Below, one piece after another: positions 53,995 through 63,179 of a DNA stretch of 64,000 bases. This DNA is from an uncultured Butyrivibrio sp. (GTDB lineage: Bacteria; Bacillota; Clostridia; Lachnospirales; Lachnospiraceae), in the NCBI GenBank assembly GCA_946546925.1, contig CAMNOS010000002.1, positions 1 to 64,000 on the forward strand. Direction: 5' to 3'. The position numbers were made by a program, and so were the translations under genes. Positions within the stretch are counted from its first letter, which is position 1; every line of letters starts with the position of its first letter. The notes under the pieces are model-generated. The model was not told where the DNA came from, did no database searches, and worked only from the letters and a program-made list of their open reading frames with translations.

Positions 53995-54740
53995 TGGTAA
54001 GTATTGTAGTGCCTGTACATAACGCGGCGGGTTTTATTGCAGATACAATACAGATGGTCTGTGGGCAGACCTATAAGGACTGGGAGCTGATCCTTGTGGA
54101 TGACGCGTCCACTGACGGAAGCGCCGATATCATTGAGAAGGTTATCAAGGGTCAGAAAAAGAGGATCCGTCTGATCAGACTAAGGCAGAACGGTGGTGCT
54201 GCCGGGGCCCGCAACGCGGGAATTGATGCTTCTTCCGGCAGGTTTATCGCTTTTCTTGACGCCGATGACATCTGGAGAAAAGAAAAGCTGGAAAAGCAGG
54301 TTGAGTTCATGGAAAAGACCGGGGCCGAGTTTTCTTTTCATGCTTATGAGTTTGGGGATGAGAACGCCAATCCCACAGGCAAGGTTGTGCGGGTGCCTGC
54401 GACCCTGAAATACAGGCAGGCTCTGTCAAGAACCGTTATTTTCACATCAACTGTTATGTTTGATACAGAGAAGATAGATATGGGAATAATCCATATGCCC
54501 AAGGTCCCGAGCGAAGACACCGCCACCTGGTGGAGGATCCTTAAGAGCGGATATGTCGCATATGGGCTTGATGAGAATCTCGCAATTTACAGGAGACCTA
54601 AGAAGTCACTTTCTTCCAACAAACTGGAAGCAATATACAGGATATGGTTTCTCTATAGAAATATAGCGGATCTGTCCATACCTGAATCACTATTTTATTT
54701 TGGAGGATGGGCTGTCAGAGCAACCTTAAGAAGGCTCTGA
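53994..54740 (+). CDS. Family 2 glycosyltransferase
   Basis: A 248 aa GT-A glycosyltransferase. Seen: SIVVPVHNAAGFIADTI, VDDASTDGSADII, a typical NGGAAGARNAGIDAS, FLDADDIWRKEKLEKQ (the D-x-D metal site), and PSEDTATWWRILKSG (the acidic catalytic-base region). The short length and lack of TM helices suggest a soluble or peripheral enzyme. It is coupled to the preceding gene by TAATG overlap. Donor and acceptor unknown. Confidence 0.9.
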   Translation: MVSIVVPVHNAAGFIADTIQMVCGQTYKDWELILVDDASTDGSADIIEKVIKGQKKRIRLIRLRQNGGAAGARNAGIDASSGRFIAFLDADDIWRKEKLEKQVEFMEKTGAEFSFHAYEFGDENANPTGKVVRVPATLKYRQALSRTVIFTSTVMFDTEKIDMGIIHMPKVPSEDTATWWRILKSGYVAYGLDENLAIYRRPKKSLSSNKLEAIYRIWFLYRNIADLSIPESLFYFGGWAVRATLRRL

Positions 54741-54755
54741 TACCCAAGGGAGCGT

Positions 54756-56216
54756 ATGAAACAAAGAGAATCAAAAAAGAGGGTAATGGTGCTGCTTTTG
54801 GGCTTTTTGGGGCTCTGCATGCAGACTGCAGTATACGCCTGGTTCTGGTTTAAGGTGTACTACCCGATAGTATCCAGCCCTCGTGTGAGCCAGGACGGAT
54901 ATGCACTCGGAAACGGACTTAAGCTCTATTTCCGTGGACATCTACTTATCCTGGGCATCTATTTTATTCTCCTTTTATTCTTTTCAAATACATATGGCGG
55001 ACTCAAGATAGGGTACCTCAGACCTATGGATGTATTCTTTTCCCAGATATTCGCCCTTTTTATGGTGAACTTCATCTCTTACTTCCAGATTGCCCTCTTG
55101 AACAACTGGCTGGTCAGAGTGATTCCTATGCTTGAGATATTTGTTCTGCAGCTTGTGATAGCTTTTGCCTGGGCATACATAACAAATGCTATTTACATGA
55201 GGATATTCCCGCCCAGGGAGCTTCTTCTTGTGAACGGAGTGTACCCGGAAGATGATATCGTGCGCAAGTTCAGCATGAGAAAAGACAAGTATCACATCGC
55301 TAAGAAGATGAATATCTCAGAGGGGATAGACGCAATATACAAGGAATGCCTCGGACACTATGACGGTGTTGTTATCTGGGATGTTCCAAGTCAGTTCAGG
55401 AACGGACTCGTTAAGTACTGCTACGGGCACAATATCAGAGTGTATGTTATGCCTAAGATAACAGATGTTCTTCTTAAGGGCTCATCGCAGCTGCATCTTT
55501 TTGATACGCCGGTGCTCCTTCTCAGGGAGTACTCCATTAAGATTGAGCAGAGAGCGATAAAGAGACTGTTTGATATAATCATATCCCTCATCCTCATTGT
55601 GGTTACTTCTCCAATAATGTTGATAACTGCTGTTATTATAAAGTGCTATGACAGAGGCCCTGTGCTCTACAAGCAGATAAGGTGCACCAGGGATCAGAAA
55701 GAGTTCAGGATCATGAAGTTCAGGAGCATGAGAGTTGACGCTGAGAAAGACGGCGTAGCAAGACTCGCTTCAAGGAATGACTCCAGGATAACTCCAATAG
55801 GCAGGTTCATAAGGTCCTGCAGAATTGACGAGCTGCCTCAGCTTTTCAACATACTTATCGGGGATATGTCCTTTATAGGCCCAAGACCCGAGAGGCCGGA
55901 GATCATCAAGCAGTATATTGAGGAGATGCCTGAGTTTGCTTTCAGAATGAAGGTCAAGGCCGGACTTGCAGGTTATGCCCAGGTTTACGGCAAATACAAC
56001 ACCACTCCCTACGACAAGTTAAAGCTTGACCTCACATATATTGAGAACTATTCGATCTGGCTGGACATTAAACTGATGCTTCTTACTGTTAAGATCCTCT
56101 TTACACCGGACAGCACAGAGGGCGTGGATGAGAACCAGATTACGGCAAGCAGAGCTATGGAGAATTCAGGTGATGGTGCAAAAGAGACTACAGATACTGA
56201 TATCAGCAGTAAATAA
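54756..56216 (+). CDS. Polyprenyl glycosylphosphotransferase (WcaJ/CpsE-type)
   Basis: Initiates assembly of a surface polysaccharide by moving a sugar-1-phosphate to undecaprenyl phosphate. Seen: an N-terminal block of about four TM helices (15-160), a soluble middle domain, a fifth hydrophobic segment (KRLFDIIISLILIVVTSPI), and the Bac_transf domain with GPVLYKQIRCTR, IMKFRSMRVDAE, RSCRIDELPQLFNIL, SFIGPRPERPEI and VKAGLAGYAQV. The 486 aa length is typical. It is the committed step for the locus. It overlaps the next gene. Confidence 0.94.
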   Translation: MKQRESKKRVMVLLLGFLGLCMQTAVYAWFWFKVYYPIVSSPRVSQDGYALGNGLKLYFRGHLLILGIYFILLLFFSNTYGGLKIGYLRPMDVFFSQIFALFMVNFISYFQIALLNNWLVRVIPMLEIFVLQLVIAFAWAYITNAIYMRIFPPRELLLVNGVYPEDDIVRKFSMRKDKYHIAKKMNISEGIDAIYKECLGHYDGVVIWDVPSQFRNGLVKYCYGHNIRVYVMPKITDVLLKGSSQLHLFDTPVLLLREYSIKIEQRAIKRLFDIIISLILIVVTSPIMLITAVIIKCYDRGPVLYKQIRCTRDQKEFRIMKFRSMRVDAEKDGVARLASRNDSRITPIGRFIRSCRIDELPQLFNILIGDMSFIGPRPERPEIIKQYIEEMPEFAFRMKVKAGLAGYAQVYGKYNTTPYDKLKLDLTYIENYSIWLDIKLMLLTVKILFTPDSTEGVDENQITASRAMENSGDGAKETTDTDISSK

Positions 56217-56991
56217 GGATCCGATAAGCCTCATACCCTCGATGAAACTTGAGAGCGATGCCGTTCTGGTCAATCAGCTCATCGGCGATGGGACTCCGGA
56301 AGGCATTGCGCAGTCGGAGTACACGGCGGATTTTGATGGGATTAAAGTTAAAGTCATAAGCAGGTGCGAGAAGGGCGTGGGACTTTCCAGGAATACCGCA
56401 CTAATGCATTCAGACCGGGAGATCATTCAGTTTGGTGATGATGACATCGTCTACGAAGAGGGCTATGCAGAGAGGATAATCGCGGAATTTGATGCACATC
56501 CCGAGGCGGATGTGCTTCTTTTCAATGTCAGGGCGCAGGAGGGCAGAGAGACGTATTGGAACAGCGACTTTGCCAGAGTTTCCTGGATGAATTACGGAAG
56601 ATATCCGGCTTATGCCATATGCGCCAGACGGTATGCACTGATCAGAAGCGGGGTCAGATTTTCTCTCCTTTTTGGCGGAGGGGCGCCTTACATGAACGGT
56701 GAGGATTCTCTTTTTCTGCATGACTGCCTGAGGGCCGGACTGTCGGTGTACCGCACTCCGGTCGCCCTCGGTTATGAGAAAAAGAGCGCTTCCACATGGT
56801 TTAAGGGATATACCGACAAGTTCTTTTATGACAGGGGCGTTTTATACCATTTCCTTTATGGGAGACTGGCGCCGTTGTGGGGATTTCGTTTTCTTTTTAA
56901 GAACAGAAAAGAGATGTGTGCCGGCCTTGGGCTTTTGAAGTGCTATGGCCTCCTTTTAAAGGGAGTAAGGCACGGGAGAACTATCAGATGA
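56173..56991 (+). CDS. Glycosyltransferase, GT-A type
   Basis: A 272 aa protein with a GT2-like core. Seen: RLQILISAVNKDP at the start, KGVGLSRNTALMHS, FGDDDIVYEEGYAERII (a D-D-D metal site), and GGGAPYMNGEDSLFLHDCL, where the E-D pair fits the catalytic base. It resembles capsular-type transferases. I chose ATG 56173 (AGGTG directly before), overlapping the previous gene by 44 bases. The track's 56128 start adds 15 residues from the overlapping frame. Substrates unknown. Confidence 0.78.
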   Translation: MVQKRLQILISAVNKDPISLIPSMKLESDAVLVNQLIGDGTPEGIAQSEYTADFDGIKVKVISRCEKGVGLSRNTALMHSDREIIQFGDDDIVYEEGYAERIIAEFDAHPEADVLLFNVRAQEGRETYWNSDFARVSWMNYGRYPAYAICARRYALIRSGVRFSLLFGGGAPYMNGEDSLFLHDCLRAGLSVYRTPVALGYEKKSASTWFKGYTDKFFYDRGVLYHFLYGRLAPLWGFRFLFKNRKEMCAGLGLLKCYGLLLKGVRHGRTIR

Positions 56992-57920
56992 GAAAACCTT
57001 TTTTTACCATAATTGTAGTTTCATATAATGCGGGGGAGAGACTCCTTAGGACTGTGGAGAGTGTGGTTCGCCAGTCCTTTGATGACTACTGCATATTCGT
57101 CAAGGACGGGATGTCGACAGACGGGTCAATTGAAAGGCTCAAGGAGGCCTTTGACGTCGGTAGCGCAGATGAATTCGGAAATAAACAGATAACGCTTATG
57201 GAGAGCTGCGACAACGGCATATATCACGCCATGAATATAGCCTCTTCTTTTGTAGAGGAGAAGGTTAAGGAGGGAAGGGCTTCGGATGGTGATTCGGCAG
57301 AGGGCGAGATAAGGCTTCTGCGCGCCGGTGAGAGCCCGTCATATATCTTTTTCCTGAACTGCGGTGACTATTTCAGGGACGATAAGGTGCTTCAGAGAGT
57401 ACATGACCTTATCACCGAGAGGAATCTTCGGGAGGGGACTACGCTTCCTGCCATCTACTACGGCGATATTTACGACTGTGCAGCGGGGGCAAAGGTTGCG
57501 TCCAATCCCAACATAGATGACTACGCATGCTACCGCAATGTGCCCTCACACCAGGCATGTTTCTACGATGAGAGGCTCATCTACAGAAACCCCTTTGACC
57601 TCAAATACAGAGTGCGTGCTGACTACGAGCAGTTCCTTCGCTGCTTTTACAGGGAGAAGGCCGACACCGTTTACATGCCTGTGGTCGTTGCAGACTATGA
57701 GGGCGGAGGATTTTCCGACCGGAATAAAAAGATTTCAGAACAGGAGAGAAGAGAGATCATCCGGATGTACCTCTCTGCTTCGCAGATAAGAAAGTACGAT
57801 CTTCTGAGGGCGCTCACACTTGCCCCTCTTCGCACTGCCCTTTCTTCTGGCAAGGTGACGGCGGGGGCGTACAACGCAATCAAAAATGCGATCTATTCAC
57901 TCAGGAGAAGAAAAAAGTAA
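56988..57920 (+). CDS. Family 2 glycosyltransferase with WcaA-like core
   Basis: A 310 aa glycosyltransferase. Seen: TIIVVSYNAGERLLRTVESV, VKDGMSTDGSIERL, GIYHAMNIAS, FLNCGDYFRDD (the acidic metal site), NVPSHQACFYDERL, and RVRADYEQFLRCF. The GIYHAMN and SHQ motifs are typical of colanic-acid-like GT2 enzymes. A variable loop of about 30 residues (EEKVKEGRASDGDSAEG) lies in the middle. ATG 56988 overlaps the upstream stop (ATGA); the earlier start in the track is a shadow. Confidence 0.85.
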   Translation: MRKPFFTIIVVSYNAGERLLRTVESVVRQSFDDYCIFVKDGMSTDGSIERLKEAFDVGSADEFGNKQITLMESCDNGIYHAMNIASSFVEEKVKEGRASDGDSAEGEIRLLRAGESPSYIFFLNCGDYFRDDKVLQRVHDLITERNLREGTTLPAIYYGDIYDCAAGAKVASNPNIDDYACYRNVPSHQACFYDERLIYRNPFDLKYRVRADYEQFLRCFYREKADTVYMPVVVADYEGGGFSDRNKKISEQERREIIRMYLSASQIRKYDLLRALTLAPLRTALSSGKVTAGAYNAIKNAIYSLRRRKK

Positions 57921-57933
57921 GGAGCAGCAGGAA

Positions 57934-59232
57934 TTGAGAGTTCTTTGGCTTTGCAACATCATGCTCCCTGCCTATGCCAAGTCGCACGGCCTGGAGTATT
58001 CCTTCAGGGAGGGCTGGCTGTCAGGGTGTCTGACAAGAATAACTGAAGCAAAAAAGGGTGATACGCCCATTGAGCTTGGAGTATGCTTCCCTGCAGAGGG
58101 GGAAATTGCCTCTTCCTCTGAGGTTATAGACAATGTTACATACTATGGCTTCAGGGAGGATTTAAACCATCCTGAAATCTACGACGGAACTGTTGAGAAC
58201 AGGTTTCATGTAATTCTGGATGAGTTTAAGCCTGACATTGTCCATGTATTCGGAACTGAGTTCCCACATACCCTTGCCATGATAAGGGCCTTCGGAGAGC
58301 CGTCAAGAGTGCTTTTGGGAATCCAGGGTGTATGCGGAGCGATTGCCGCGGAATACATGGCAGGTATCCCTGAGGAAGTGCAGAAATCAGCTACTTTCAG
58401 GGACAGGATTAAGGATGATTCTCTTTTGCAGCAGCAGGAGAAGTTCAGAAACCGCGCGGAATATGAGCGTGAAGCCATCATGCTCGCGGGGAATATCACG
58501 GGAAGAACCGATTTTGACAGGCAGGAGACGTCGAGGATCAACCCCGATGCCAGATACTATGCCATGAATGAGACGATGCGCCCGTGCTTTTACATGGGAA
58601 AGTGGAGTGAAAAGAAGGCGCAGCCACACAGCATCTTCCTATCACAGGGCGACTACCCCCTCAAGGGCTTTCATTTTGTGCTTCAGGCCATGCCCAGAGT
58701 AATTGAGAAGTATCCGGATGCACACATCTATGTTGCGGGCAACAATATTATAGGCAGAGGTAAGAACGGAGCCCCCTTTTTCCTGAGGGCCAGCGCGTAC
58801 AGCAAGTATATTAAGGGACTCATCTCCAAATACAGACTCAAGAAAAAAATAACCATGGTTGGGATGCAGGACGATCAGGGAATGAAGGAGCAGTATCTGA
58901 AGGCGTCACTGTTCGTGTGCCCGTCGATAGTTGAGAACTCTCCCAATTCCCTCGGGGAAGCGATGCTTCTTGGAGTGCCGACTGTTGCTGCAAGGTGCGG
59001 CGGAATCCCAAGCATGCTCAACGAGCACAAGGACGGGCTCCTCTTCGAAAAGGGAGATCCCGAGGACCTCGCCAAGGCGATCCTTCAGATGTGGGATGAG
59101 CCTGTGATCGCCGCTGTGTACGGTGATAATGCCAGCATACATGCCAGGGTAACCCATAACCCCGACACCAATTACAAGAGACTTATTGAGATATATACCG
59201 AAATCTGCGCACAGCAGGGGGACGGGAAGTGA
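57934..59232 (+). CDS. Glycosyltransferase family 4 (GT-B)
   Basis: A 432 aa GT-B retaining transferase. Seen: an N-terminal domain (RVLWLCNIMLPAYAK; DIVHVFGTEFPHTLAMI) and the C-terminal sugar-nucleotide site FVCPSIVENSPNSLGEAMLLG, where the E-x7-E motif is intact, plus FLSQGDYPLKGFHFVLQA. The start is TTG 57934 because AAGGAG lies 10 bases upstream and homology begins there; the track's 57886 start lies inside the previous gene. The stop overlaps the next start (GTGA). Confidence 0.87.
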   Translation: MRVLWLCNIMLPAYAKSHGLEYSFREGWLSGCLTRITEAKKGDTPIELGVCFPAEGEIASSSEVIDNVTYYGFREDLNHPEIYDGTVENRFHVILDEFKPDIVHVFGTEFPHTLAMIRAFGEPSRVLLGIQGVCGAIAAEYMAGIPEEVQKSATFRDRIKDDSLLQQQEKFRNRAEYEREAIMLAGNITGRTDFDRQETSRINPDARYYAMNETMRPCFYMGKWSEKKAQPHSIFLSQGDYPLKGFHFVLQAMPRVIEKYPDAHIYVAGNNIIGRGKNGAPFFLRASAYSKYIKGLISKYRLKKKITMVGMQDDQGMKEQYLKASLFVCPSIVENSPNSLGEAMLLGVPTVAARCGGIPSMLNEHKDGLLFEKGDPEDLAKAILQMWDEPVIAAVYGDNASIHARVTHNPDTNYKRLIEIYTEICAQQGDGK

Positions 59233-60434
59233 AGATTACATTTGTCTCCAACTACATAAATCATCATCAGCTGCCGTTTTGCAGGGCTATGGCGCAGTAT
59301 GGACGGGACGTGGAGTTCTTCTTCATACAGGTGATGCCAATGGAGGAAAAGAGAGTCAGCATGGGATGGTCTGTCGATGAGAGACTGCTTCCCTTCGTTG
59401 TCCTGTATTATGAGGATAAGGAGAGGGCTGAGAGACTTATTGAAGAGAGCGATGTTGTGCTGTTTGGCTGGACGGAGGGGCTGATAGAGGATATTGAGGA
59501 GAAGAGACTATCCTCGGGCAAACTTTCCTTCAGGGTGAGCGAACGCATCTACCGGGAGGGGCAGTGGAAGTTTTTAAGCCCCAAGGGCCTTATGCACAAA
59601 TACAGGGAGCATTTTGTCTACAGGAATCTTCCGGTCTATCTTCTTTGCACCGGTGCTTATGTGGCTTCGGACTTTCATCTTATCGAGAGTTACCCTGGCA
59701 AGATGCTCAAATGGGGGTATTTCCCCGATACGGGAGTGGACTGTTTTGCAAAAGACAGAACCGGCATGAAAGGCAGCCCTGAACCCCTGAAAATGCTGTG
59801 GGCGGGAAGGCTCATAGACCTAAAGCATCCGGAGTATGCAGTCAGGGCTGCGAAAACGCTCAGGCAAAAGGGACACTGGTTTGAACTTGATATCATAGGT
59901 GAGGGTCCAATGAAGGAGAGGCTTGAAGATATGGTATCTGCATTTGACCTTGGTGATGCTGTCAGGGTTCTGGGCGGCAGGAAACCTGCGCAGGTAATAG
60001 AAGCAATGAAGGGTGCGGATATATTTCTTTTCACCAGCAATTATCTTGAGGGCTGGGGAGCGGTGGTTAATGAAGCCATGCAGTGCGGCTGCGCATTAGT
60101 GGCGTCCGGCGAAGCGGGATCCGTGCCTTTCCTTATTGAGGACGGATTCAGTGGCCTTGTGTACGAAGATGGGAAGTATGAGTCTTTCGAGAAGAAACTT
60201 TTTAAGCTTTTTGATAAGCCTGAACTTGTCTCTCAGTACGGAGAAAGTGCTTTCCACACTATAAATAACACCTGGAATGCTAAGAGGGCAGCAGCAGAGC
60301 TTGTGAGATTCTGCGGAGAGTTCCTTTTAGGGAAAGATCCTCTTCCTGCGGAATATGGCCCCATGAGCAGGGCAGGAGTCATAAAGGCGCCGGGATTTGT
60401 GAGAACCCTGGAAGAGAAGAACAGGCTGGAGTAG
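59229..60434 (+). CDS. Glycosyltransferase family 4 (GT-B)
   Basis: A 401 aa GT-B enzyme. Seen: an N-terminal domain with ITFVSNYINHHQLPFCRAM, central LKMLWAGRLIDLKHPEYAVRAA, GEGPMKERL, and FTSNYLEGWGAVVNEAMQCG with the E-x7-E acidic pair (EGWGAVVNEA). The start is GTG 59229 overlapping the previous stop. The N-terminal HHQLPFC pattern is common in capsule and exopolysaccharide transferases. Substrate unknown. Confidence 0.88.
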   Translation: MKITFVSNYINHHQLPFCRAMAQYGRDVEFFFIQVMPMEEKRVSMGWSVDERLLPFVVLYYEDKERAERLIEESDVVLFGWTEGLIEDIEEKRLSSGKLSFRVSERIYREGQWKFLSPKGLMHKYREHFVYRNLPVYLLCTGAYVASDFHLIESYPGKMLKWGYFPDTGVDCFAKDRTGMKGSPEPLKMLWAGRLIDLKHPEYAVRAAKTLRQKGHWFELDIIGEGPMKERLEDMVSAFDLGDAVRVLGGRKPAQVIEAMKGADIFLFTSNYLEGWGAVVNEAMQCGCALVASGEAGSVPFLIEDGFSGLVYEDGKYESFEKKLFKLFDKPELVSQYGESAFHTINNTWNAKRAAAELVRFCGEFLLGKDPLPAEYGPMSRAGVIKAPGFVRTLEEKNRLE

Positions 60435-60465
60435 TTAATGAACGCTGCAGCTGACGGAGGAATTG

Positions 60466-61473
60466 ATGCCAGACTGGAATAAAAAAATATCGGTTATCAT
60501 ACCGGCTTACAATATTGAGGATCTTCTGGAGAAGTGCGTATCTTCAGTCGCAAAGCAGGATTACCCGGCAGAACTCATGGAGATCATCGTGGTTGACGAC
60601 GGATCCACCGATGGGACAGGCAAAAAGGCGGATGAGCTTGCTGCAAGATATGGCAATGTATCCGTGATCCACAAAAAAAACGGCGGATCGAGCAGCGCAA
60701 GAAATGTGGGGATAGATGCTGCCACAGGTGACTACCTCGGATTTGTAGACAGTGACGATTTTGTTTCGCACGACATGTACAGGCTGCTTGTGGATGCAGC
60801 GGTGAGGCATGATGCGGACATGGTCCAGATATCGAGGGACGAGATCAGCGAGGATGGAAAGAGGCTTCCCGACGTTGTCACGCCCCCGGATGCAGAAGTG
60901 GTAGTGGATCCTCTTGAGCATTTCAGGACACTTCTTATGCACACCGGTGATGCCTCGTTTTGCACCAAGCTTACGAAGAGAAGCCTTTTTACTGAAGAAA
61001 TGCGTTTTCCCGAGGGAGAGCTCAACGAAGATTTCTATCTTATGATATTTATGCTGCAAAAGGTGAACAGGCTCGTTATTCTTCCCGATCAGTGCTATCA
61101 CGTATTTTACAGAACCGGCAGCAATTCCAGGAAGAAGGCAGAGGATAAGGATTATTTCCCATCGGTGTTCACGGATATAGTCAGAAATGCGGATGTGGCG
61201 CTCAAACTGGTCAATGGCTGCTGCCCGGATCTTACGCCTGTTGCGGAGAGGTTTGGCTTTGTCCAGAGGCTTGATTATCTGCTTCATATACCGACATCCA
61301 GGATGACAAGGAACAATGCCTTTTATATGGATGTTGTCAGCAATATTAGAAAAAACAGAGGAAAGATCCTGGGAAACCGATATCTGACGTCGAAACAGAA
61401 GCTGTATCTGCTGATTCTGTCGATTGCCCCGGGATTTGTCAGGAAGACCCATGCCAGGATCAAAGGACTTTAA
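60466..61473 (+). CDS. Family 2 glycosyltransferase
   Basis: A 335 aa GT-A enzyme. Seen: SVIIPAYNIEDLLEKCVSSV, VDDGSTDGTGKKADEL, GGSSSARNVGIDAA, FVDSDDFVSHDMYRLL (D-x-D site) and FPEGELNEDFYLMIFML (catalytic-base region). A C-terminal helical tail contains a hydrophobic segment (QKLYLLILSIAPGFV). GGAGG lies 5 bases before ATG 60466; the track's TTG at 60463 is one codon earlier. It overlaps the following membrane protein gene by 23 bases. Confidence 0.9.
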   Translation: MPDWNKKISVIIPAYNIEDLLEKCVSSVAKQDYPAELMEIIVVDDGSTDGTGKKADELAARYGNVSVIHKKNGGSSSARNVGIDAATGDYLGFVDSDDFVSHDMYRLLVDAAVRHDADMVQISRDEISEDGKRLPDVVTPPDAEVVVDPLEHFRTLLMHTGDASFCTKLTKRSLFTEEMRFPEGELNEDFYLMIFMLQKVNRLVILPDQCYHVFYRTGSNSRKKAEDKDYFPSVFTDIVRNADVALKLVNGCCPDLTPVAERFGFVQRLDYLLHIPTSRMTRNNAFYMDVVSNIRKNRGKILGNRYLTSKQKLYLLILSIAPGFVRKTHARIKGL

Positions 61474-63100
61474 TCATCTAAAAAAATATGTTTTTGCATT
61501 TATCTTTGTGCTATCAGTCGCTTTGAGTCTGATATACGGATTTCAGAAGGCGGGTTTTCATGAGGATGAGTATTACACCTATTACTCGACCAACAGGAGT
61601 ATAGGCCTGTTCCAGCCCGACAGGGAGTGGCAGGAGAGGCAGGCTGTGCTCGACGAATTTACGGTCAGAAGAGGCGAGGGATTTAACTACGGACTGGTAA
61701 AACTTGTCCAGAGCTGGGATGTGCACCCGCCGCTTTACTACTTTATCTTTCATACTATCTGTTCTTTTGTGCCCGGAGTATTTACCAAGTGGACGGGCAT
61801 CGCAGCAAATCTCATTGCATTTACAATATCGTTTGTTTTCTTATGCCTGCTTATGGAAAGACTTCGGGTACCTTTTTGGGTCGAGCTTCTGACCCTGATC
61901 TTCTGGGGGCTCAATCCGCAGACTGTCTCAGCCAACATCTTTGTCAGGATGTATGCGTGGCTGGGAGCTGCTGTTATTGTCTGCGGATATCTGCATGTGA
62001 GACTGATCAAGGAGTATGATACTCTGAGCCTTGACCTTGGGCAGCTGTTTCTTAAGGGATATCTTCCGATAATGACAGTTTCCTTCCTCGGATTTCTTAT
62101 ACAGTACTTTTACATATTCTTTTTCTTCTGCATCGGAGTTGCAACAACAGCTGTTATTGTATTCTCAAAAAGACATATAAAAGAAGGCGCGCTCTATGCT
62201 GCAGGCTGCGCAATCTCACTCGCCCTTGCTGTTCTTGTCTACCCATCTGCCCTTCGGCATCTCTTTGGCGGTTACAGAGGGAGCGATGCTTCCGGGAGTT
62301 TCCTTGATATGGGCAACACCTGGATGAGGCTGTCATTCTTTACGGGACTTCTCAATGATTTCGTCTTCGCCGGAGGCCTGGTTGTGATCGCAGCCCTTCT
62401 GTTTGTAGGAATCCTTGTAAAGCTTACTCGTGGTCCCGGACGGACTGCAGGTATGGGGAACATGAACACCGGAAACGAAAAGCGGCTCGACGGGGCGGGA
62501 ATCATGGAACATTCCGCACAGGCCATAGCGGTTCTTGCCGCCGGGACCCTCGGGTACTTCCTTCTTGCTTCCAAGACGGCGCTCCTTGTCGGGGCGGCGT
62601 CAAACAGATATGAGATGCCAATATACGCTCTTATGATCCTCCTCATCTTCATGGATGCAGGATATGTTCTGGAGGGTGTGGGAGGCAGCAGGATGCTGAT
62701 CTATGCTTTTGCGGCAGTGTGCCTTGCACTGCTGCTCAAGGGTCTTGTATCGGATCAGAGGGTCCTTTTCCTCTATCCCGAAGATACCGCTAAGACCCTT
62801 TATGCTGCAGAAAACTCCGAGGAAGTTGCCGTAGTCATGTTCAATCCCGCAACGCCGCAGAATGTATGGCGCCTTACCGATGAACTACTGGAGTATCCCA
62901 AAGTCTATTACATGGATGAAGAGAACACCGCGCCTGTTACAGACCCTTCCGTAACCGGAGCATCTAAGATAATCCTCTACGCTGCAGATGACGACTTTCA
63001 GAACGAAGCCTTCGACAATCTTCTGGAAAGCTGCACGAACCTAAGCACTATGACCAGAGTCTTTTCCGAGGACATGTGGACCACATATGAAGTGAAGTGA
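61451..63100 (+). CDS. GT39/ArnT-like membrane glycosyltransferase
   Basis: A polytopic GT-C-type protein, 549 aa with about 10-11 helices. Seen: TM1 (YVFAFIFVLSVALSLIYGF), the first extracytoplasmic loop with FHEDEYYTYYSTNRS (acidic catalytic pair), and DVHPPLYYFIFHTICSFVPG, the D-x-H-P-P-L-Y-Y motif shared by ArnT/PMT-type enzymes. A C-terminal soluble domain of about 110 residues follows. It probably transfers a sugar from polyprenyl phosphate, possibly the one loaded by the DPM1-like enzyme at the head of the cluster. Start ATG 61451 (SD GGAAG). Confidence 0.82.
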   Translation: MPGSKDFNHLKKYVFAFIFVLSVALSLIYGFQKAGFHEDEYYTYYSTNRSIGLFQPDREWQERQAVLDEFTVRRGEGFNYGLVKLVQSWDVHPPLYYFIFHTICSFVPGVFTKWTGIAANLIAFTISFVFLCLLMERLRVPFWVELLTLIFWGLNPQTVSANIFVRMYAWLGAAVIVCGYLHVRLIKEYDTLSLDLGQLFLKGYLPIMTVSFLGFLIQYFYIFFFFCIGVATTAVIVFSKRHIKEGALYAAGCAISLALAVLVYPSALRHLFGGYRGSDASGSFLDMGNTWMRLSFFTGLLNDFVFAGGLVVIAALLFVGILVKLTRGPGRTAGMGNMNTGNEKRLDGAGIMEHSAQAIAVLAAGTLGYFLLASKTALLVGAASNRYEMPIYALMILLIFMDAGYVLEGVGGSRMLIYAFAAVCLALLLKGLVSDQRVLFLYPEDTAKTLYAAENSEEVAVVMFNPATPQNVWRLTDELLEYPKVYYMDEENTAPVTDPSVTGASKIILYAADDDFQNEAFDNLLESCTNLSTMTRVFSEDMWTTYEVK

Positions 63101-63114
63101 GCTTTGGACTACCT

Positions 63115-63143
63115 TTGACCTTTACGGCGGAGTATTATATAAT
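63115..63143 (+). promoter_or_regulatory. Strong sigma-A promoter of pseB
   Basis: TTGACC, 17 bases, TATAAT: one mismatch from consensus at ideal spacing. It lies 15 bases after the preceding stop and gives a leader of about 33 bases with GGAGATAAG before the pseB ATG. Confidence 0.8.
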
Positions 63144-63179
63144 CAATTAGTTAAAGATTAACTCTAGAGACGGAGATAA

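Noticed and set aside
60544-61452. 302 aa minus-strand ORF opposite a GT2 gene
   Set aside because: The plus frame has clear GT2 motifs; the antisense frame shows no family features.
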